Origin: Nymphaea colorata
Lineage: Eukaryota > Streptophyta > Magnoliopsida > Nymphaeales > Nymphaeaceae
Assembly: GCF_008831285.2 (NCBI RefSeq)
Contig: NC_045148.1
Coordinates: 7,819,001-7,879,000, forward strand
DNA length: 60,000 bases
Direction: 5' to 3'
Part shown: one piece after another, positions 55,007 through 60,000 of the stretch
Position numbering within the stretch: the stretch's first letter is position 1
How the letters are laid out: each line of letters opens with the position of its first letter
The notes under the pieces: generated by a model
Seen by the model: only the letters and a program-made list of their open reading frames with translations
Told to the model about the DNA's origin: nothing
Databases searched by the model: none
Translations under genes and position numbers: made by a program

Positions 55007-57224
55007 TGTAACGGAACCTCTAGATGCACTGGCACCGAACATTCAATCAATGTAACGAATGGTCCACAAATGGATATGTGTGAAGTAACTTTCAGAAAGT
55101 TTTATGGTACTTAACTTTTTGAGATGATAACTTTTGAGTTACTAATCTCCATAATGGTTGATCTAACATGATTATATATGGTTGAGATGAGTGCATATGA
55201 GACCTCATATTTGACACAAGTTATATTCCAGAAATCCATATCTTGTTTCTGGAATATGGGAACCAGTAAATGTGGGTACTTGTATGCACATTAATGTTTG
55301 TTGTAATTTTGCCTGTTTGCAACCTGCAGCCTACATTCTATTTGTCGTTTTTGTTGAACAATACCCTTATGTCATCTAATATAACCCTGATATGATATTC
55401 TTCAAGTGCTTGATATTCTGATGGCCTTTTTCTTGATATGTTTTGTACAGATGTGCGGGGAGAATTAGGAAGAATAAAGTTTGGATTTCTAAGGCAGAGA
55501 CAGAAAGCAGTTCTCACTATGCAGAAGCAGATAAGGCTAGTTATTTCTAGGAGGATATACAAGGACACTATTACAGCCACGGTCCTTGTACAGTCTGGTA
55601 AAATCATGATTTTCAGTGCTTGGAAGTCCCGGTTTTGGTAATCATGATTATCATAGTAAACCATGTCATTTATTTTCTCCCTATTTTTGCAGTTCTTCGT
55701 GGTTGGCTTGCAAGACGGCAGTTTGCAGCCATGCGTCATTTAAGAGAGCCACATTCACAGCCTGTAAAACCTGAGAAAAAATTAGGGAAAATGCTTCACA
55801 TATCCAAGGTACATTTATAGTGATTTGGGTATCCCTCAAAGTGGAATTTCTTGCACTATAAAGGAAAAAATATAGTTTGTTCATGAAAAGAAAAGCAGTT
55901 TTCAATAGCCCTGAACTTGGATGCAGTCATACACGTCAAGTATGATAACAAGGAGTCTTCCTTGGTGGCATTTGGGTTATGCTTGATTAGAGATTTATTG
56001 AAAGTGCATGTTCTATCTTTTTCAGGACCTAGATGTGGAAAATGTGCAGCCGAAATCTTCAGTCCTGTCAGAACTCCAAAGGCGGGTTCTGAATGCTGAG
56101 ACAGCTTTAAGAGAAAAGGAAAATGAGAATGCCATAATGAGGGAACGGGTTCAACAATATGAGCGACGGTGGATAGAATATGAAGCAAGAATGAGGTCCA
56201 TGGAAGAGGCATGGCAGAAACAGATGTCATCATTGCAGGTGAGAATAGTGGTCTGTGCCTCCTTGCTTGGTTGGTCAAGTTTTTGCTTTCGAGACTTCCG
56301 ATCAAACTCTTTGGTTTCCTTTTATTTTTTCTGTTCTCACTTCTCAGACGTCTTAAACGAGTTTATAACATGTTAATTTTGAGCCAGTTTCCTGAAGCTG
56401 AGATGCATTTTTAATTGCTTGTATGCATGAACATGTATGTTTTTTTTTCCTTTCTTTCTTAAAAATATGTTTTTTGGGCTCCTGGAATATATGAATTAAG
56501 AAATATGAGGACCTGACTACCACCTTTAACTGTCCAATTAATAGGTCACAGCATGTAAAAACTTGTGGGAAGGGTAGATGACAACTTGCAAATAGTATTA
56601 CACGTGAGAACTTGTGTTATGAACCATATGATCAAGTTGATTAAATAACTCATAATTAGCTTGTCTACCTAGTATACATGTGCCTTGAGCCGAAAGCTTG
56701 TCTTTTCTTTTGTTTAAAATTTCTGTTATTTAACCATGCAGATGAGTCTTGCTGCAGCTAAGAAAAGCCTTGCAGCCGATGATATGAGCAGTCAAGCAGC
56801 AAGGTTGGACTCCCCACTAGCAACTAACTACTATGATTCTGAAGACGCAACTTCTGGTGGATCCAGGACTCCAGAGACTAATGCTTTACTAGAGAAGCTG
56901 CCCCTTCAACCATCAGATACAGGATTAAGAGACATTAATACTGGTCGAAATGCTGTCGGAGTCTTAGCAAGGGAATTTGAACACCGGAAAAAGACATTTG
57001 AAGATGATGTCAATTTCCTTGGTGACTTGAAGTCCAACCAGTCTGATTCTGGCATGAATCCAGATGATGAGTTGCGCAAACTTAAGATGCGGTTTGCTAC
57101 GTGGAAGAAGGATTACAAAGCAAGGTTGCGTGAAACCAAGCTAATGTTGCAGAAAATGGGGAATGCAGATGGAGAAAAGCTGCGGAGGAAATGGTGGGGA
57201 AAGAAGAGTGCATGGGTTATGTAA
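40020..57224 (+). CDS. Class VIII myosin heavy chain (ATM1-type), complete, 24 coding exons
   Basis: An actin motor that acts at plasmodesmata, the plasma membrane and the division plane in plants (family knowledge). Exons: 40020-40610, 42689-42790, 42898-43041, 43119-43269, 43402-43429, 44234-44399, 44525-44588, 44744-44757, 44845-44929, 47090-47193, 47298-47436, 49037-49155, 49280-49432, 49516-49605, 50539-50616, 51040-51198, 51289-51492, 52810-53015, 53116-53251, 54618-54747, 55451-55597, 55693-55808, 56026-56238, 56742-57224. They sum to 3822 nt, 1273 residues, with every junction in phase. Landmarks: plant N-terminal [16 protein letters not shown]-loop GESGAGKT (340-347), switch I NDNSSRF (388-394), switch [10 protein letters not shown] (612-619), IQ neck about 915-1025, coiled coil about 1045-1115, and C-terminal RKWWGK. 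The ATG at 40020 fits the family's MLS start; an in-frame ATG also lies at 39993. Slightly longer than usual because of the N-terminal extension. Confidence 0.95.
41809..41968. mobile_element. MITE in myosin intron 1
   Basis: A 160-bp stretch bounded by inverted ends (GGTGTTTGGTCACC and GGTAATCAAACACC, 12 of 14 matching) with a further internal inverted pair (TTAGATCCATGG and CCATGGATCTAA). Target duplication not clear. Confidence 0.55.
44744..44757 (+). CDS. Myosin VIII 14-nt microexon
   Basis: With the last base of exon 7 it encodes the conserved FLLEK of the motor domain. The acceptor (CTTGAAG) and donor (GTAATG) flank it. Without it, exons 7 and 9 do not join in frame and the conserved motif is lost, so the microexon is strongly implied by protein conservation. 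Confidence 0.88.
44930..47089 (+). other. Myosin intron 9 (2.2 kb), no separate gene seen
   Basis: The longest intron of the gene together with intron 1. The AT-rich segment near 46200-46440 and the open stretch at 45656-45898 show no recognisable protein. Confidence 0.6.
47437..47438 (+). other. GC-AG intron donor in the myosin gene
   Basis: Exon 11 ends GATGAAG followed by GCAAGT, and exon 12 begins after TTTCAG at 49037. Only this junction keeps the frame ([12 protein letters not shown]) and the myosin alignment. The flanking AAG/GCAAGT context is the strong one usual for GC donors. Confidence 0.85.
47717..47880. repeat. Diverged direct repeat in myosin intron 11
   Basis: A 56-bp sequence at 47717-47772 recurs at 47825-47880 with about four differences (period 108 bp). 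Confidence 0.85.
53567..53636. repeat. (CA)n(GA)n microsatellite in myosin intron 19
   Basis: A CA run followed by a GA run. A related (CT)n run lies in the same intron at about 54424-54447. Confidence 0.95.
54961..55004. repeat. (TA)n microsatellite in myosin intron 20
   Basis: An uninterrupted TA run of about 44 bp. Confidence 0.95.
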
Positions 57225-57458
57225 TTTATGGTAATATTCCTCTCCTAGCATCTGAGTATTTATCTGGTCATCTGGGGAGGTGAATACTGTCATCCTACAT
57301 GTGCAAAGCAGTGGGAGTTCATCATGGCCAGCGTGATGCTACTGGAAAAGGATGATTCGCCTTTTTTTGCTTGTCCAAGCAATTGAATTATGCAGCTTCG
57401 GTGAATGTGAGAGCTGCAACTGTATAGTGGTAGGAGAATGTGTATACGCAGAGAGAGC

Positions 57459-57501
<43 letters not shown>

Positions 57502-57620
57502 TCAAAATGTAACAGGTATTGAGAGAGGGAGAGAGAGGGAGAGAGAAGTCAAAATGTAACAGGTATTTTGTCACGTGGAATATTTATAAAGAATAAATCA
57601 CAATACAATTTTAGCAAGAG
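57225..57620 (+). other. Myosin VIII 3' untranslated region
   Basis: It contains a (GA)n tract (about 57449-57498), a 20-bp direct repeat at 57501-57520 and 57548-57567 around a second GA-rich stretch, and a canonical AATAAA at 57592-57597 as the likely polyadenylation signal. Confidence 0.65.
57592..57597 (+). terminator. Polyadenylation signal of the myosin gene
   Basis: AATAAA lies 370 bases after the stop codon, the first perfect copy in the 3' region. Confidence 0.55.
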
Positions 57621-58762
57621 CTGTGCATATTCTGTGGTTGAGTAAACTTGGTCTTTCCTGATCTTTGTCCTGTCAACTATGGGCAGTGCATCGAGGGGAG
57701 GAGATAAAACCGATGCATTTTAAATGCACAGATTCTTGTGACGCGTTTGCAATGTTTTGCAAATTGCAATTTATTAAACAAGCTCTGCAATCTTATACAA
57801 AGGTCCCTGTGTAGCTTACTTCCATTGTCACACATTAGGAGACTTGCTCCTTCCGAAAATCGTTCTGGGGATGAGTTCCGAGGATTGAGGGCGCGCCTGA
57901 TAGGCTTAAAAGAATCATAAGTTTTCTTGTAGGTTTTTGTTGGGACTTGGGACCAAAAAAGTAAGAGAAAACCGTAGAGTTTGTTAGACCAGGTGAAAGT
58001 TTCTTGAACTTTTCTCTTGTTTCTGTTGTTAAGGGCGTATGATGGAGACGAACTTCTTCATGTAAGTAAATCCAGAACTTCACATCCATCAATATTCAAA
58101 CCGTTAACTTTTCCGATTCAAAAATTATTTTGACTCAATTTGGTTAATTCTTCGAGTTGCATTAAGAAAAATACGACCAAGTACTGTTATAACAACTCAA
58201 GATTTTCATGCGCTTATTAATTTCGATTTTCAATGTTAGCAGAAATGCATTTTCAAAAGAAAACAGCAAGACCATATATATTTTTTGCTTGTTAATGTGC
58301 GGAAAATTAAAGGTTCATTAGTTTGAATTGAAAATGACAATCCATGAACCCATCACAAGCTGTGCCATCAGTTTTTTCTACTGTCATTCATCACCACGGA
58401 GCCATTACATTGTGATTTAAATCAGGTCAATCTTTTTTTTTTAATTAAAAATAAATTTTTTATCCATTAAGCACCACGAACTCCATTTTTAGTCAAGAAA
58501 ATAACAAAAAAATTTTGGGCGACAAACTCCTGATGTCAAAAGAGAGAGATCGAGCTGACTCTAGAGTCGTGTCTGCTCCTTTCTGAACTACAGCAGCAAG
58601 ATCGGCAATTTTAGTCGATCAAAAATTGGAAAAAAAAAGGGAGAGAACTTGTTATGCCATTTAAGTCGCAATCAATCAATTAGTATATTCACTGAGGGGA
58701 GAATGGGAAACATCTCACACGAAGCCTGTCAAATAAGAAAACGACACTCTGGTAGTCAACCA
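57621..58762. other. Intergenic region between myosin and tRNA-Gly
   Basis: No gene or element recognised. Confidence 0.6.
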
Positions 58763-58833
58763 GCACCAGTGGTCTAGTGGTAGAATAGTACCCTGCCACG
58801 GTACAGACCCGGGTTCGATTCCCGGCTGGTGCA
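58763..58833 (+). tRNA. trnG-GCC: tRNA-Gly (anticodon GCC)
   Basis: A 71-nt cloverleaf without intron. The acceptor stem pairs GCACCAG with CTGGTGC and carries an A discriminator. The anticodon stem is GTACC/GGTAC with loop CTGCCAC (GCC at 58795-58797). The A box (TGGTCTAGTGG, 58770-58780) and B box (GGTTCGATTCC, 58812-58822) are intact. A T-run just downstream (58841-58846) serves as RNA polymerase III terminator, and a CAA upstream (TCAACC) fits plant tRNA initiation. A nuclear tRNA gene. Confidence 0.97.
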
Positions 58834-59119
58834 CATCTCTTTTTTGGATTTTCCGAAAATTGTACAAAACAGCAATTTTCTCGTCCCATTTTAAATTTTG
58901 CTTCTATTTTGGTTTGTTGGAGTTTATTAAAGAATTTCACTTGGTCCAATAACAGACCAACGTCTAATTATACGTGCCCACACATTGGTGACTGGTGAGT
59001 GAATTATTCCAACTTGGTAAATTTTGAGGCCAAATGCATTGATGAATGAGGGCTCATTTCTTATCATGAAATGATCAAAACCGCCAAATAAAGCCAGACC
59101 TAAACCATGTCAGTGACAA

Positions 59120-59197
59120 GCCATGTCAGTGAGTTTTAACAGAGCTAATTCTATAGAAGCCATGACAGTGAGCTTTAACAGAGCTAATTCTATTGTG
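59120..59197. repeat. 39-bp tandem duplication
   Basis: Two adjacent copies, 59120-59158 and 59159-59197, with a few differences. A partial third copy of the CCATGTCAGTGA start lies just before. Confidence 0.85.
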
Positions 59198-59677
59198 CCG
59201 ATTATATAGAAACAGTGCAAAAAAAATTAATCCCAAGTGAGCTAGAATTACCTACTACCAATGTAAAAAGCTAAAGCTCCTGTTTAACCCCTTGAAAGCT
59301 TTTAGGTAATAATAACATATAGGTAATAATAGCATATTGTTACTGCCCATAAAATTACCCATAAAAGTGAAACAGGTTTATGAAACACTTGTTATTGTTA
59401 TAGTATTGTTATAGTGTTTTATGAATCTGTCTTATTTTAGAATAGATTTGTAGGACAATTGCACCAAACAGCCTCTTATAATAGCATGCCGGATCTATAA
59501 TACGAGGCCGGATTTCCAGTGCCTTGAAGTATTACCTCCCATTTTGCAGCACAAGCAGTGTAACAGGTGAAAATGTAGATTGAGAAGAGAAAAAAAAAAG
59601 TTTTTGGAGATCAAGCAAACACGGAGGGGAAAGGTCTCAAGCTGGCCGCGTGTGTTTTCATTCTTTGGAATTAGTTT

Positions 59678-59733
59678 AAATTAATATTTAATGAAAGAAA
59701 ATAATAAATTAATATTTAATGAAAGAAAAGAAT
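59678..59733. repeat. 28-bp tandem duplication
   Basis: Two adjacent copies, 59678-59705 and 59706-59733, with one difference. Confidence 0.93.
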
Positions 59734-60000
59734 AAAAAGGGTAAATATATATGGGACCGATCCGATATGCCTGGCCATCCAACATGGCGCCGACAACAAT
59801 GATGATTTCGACCTTCCCCCTTTCTTGACGCAACTCGAAATTGAAAGTGATCAAGTGATATTTCTTGGATTTTGAATGGAGAGGGGAGCAGTCGATATGC
59901 CCATTAATGTATGTGCAATACCTTGTTATATCAAACTTAAGAAAATAAAGATTAAAAGTAATGTGCGAAGATGTTTCGGGAATTAACTTTTTTGCACAAA

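Larger units (their letters stand above)
58834..60000. other. Intergenic region right of the tRNA
   Basis: No gene recognised. It contains a 39-bp tandem duplication (59120-59197) and a 28-bp tandem duplication (59678-59733). Confidence 0.6.

Noticed and set aside
54783-55055. 90-codon frame with an Ile-Tyr run
   Set aside because: Microsatellite translation inside a myosin intron.
58689-58949. Minus-strand 86-codon open frame containing GNRTRVCTVAGYYSTTRPL
   Set aside because: This is the antisense translation of the tRNA-Gly gene, a well-known false protein in plant annotations.

Overview
The window is nuclear DNA from a flowering plant. Evidence: spliced genes with plant-type introns, a class VIII myosin, a VAL-type B3 repressor, Ty1/copia elements primed by initiator-Met tRNA, small inverted-repeat transposons and an AT-rich background. 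I could not place the species.

Layout. (1) About 1-23,330, minus strand: most of a VAL (VP1/ABI3-like, HSI2-type) B3 repressor gene, with its 3' end (CW domain and beyond) off the left edge. Its introns hold two plus-strand Ty1/copia elements: a decayed one at 4888-9986 and a young, apparently intact one at 14309-19635. They also hold a non-autonomous hAT-type element with a perfect 8-bp target duplication at 10543-11315. (2) 23,330-29,025: intergenic, with a short terminal-inverted-repeat element and open frames I do not recognise. (3) 29,026-31,298, minus: a three-exon gene for a 99-residue, very basic protein. (4) 31,300-40,019: intergenic, rich in small transposons and a degenerate tandem array. 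(5) 40,020-57,224, plus: a complete class VIII myosin gene; 24 coding exons were joined by hand with consistent phases, giving 1273 residues, with a 14-nt microexon and one GC-AG intron. (6) 58,763-58,833, plus: a tRNA-Gly(GCC) gene. (7) The rest is non-coding with short tandem repeats.

The most unusual structure is at the young copia element. A 348-bp block of VAL sequence that contains a whole B3 exon lies on both sides of the element, without a visible difference. The 3' LTR lacks its last ~14 bases, and the junction shows 2 bp of microhomology. This looks like a repair-type insertion or later rearrangement rather than normal integration with a 5-bp target duplication. It leaves VAL with a spare B3 exon whose inclusion would shift the frame to an early stop. 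The genes are otherwise ordinary and independent; I found no gene cluster or new enzymatic system.
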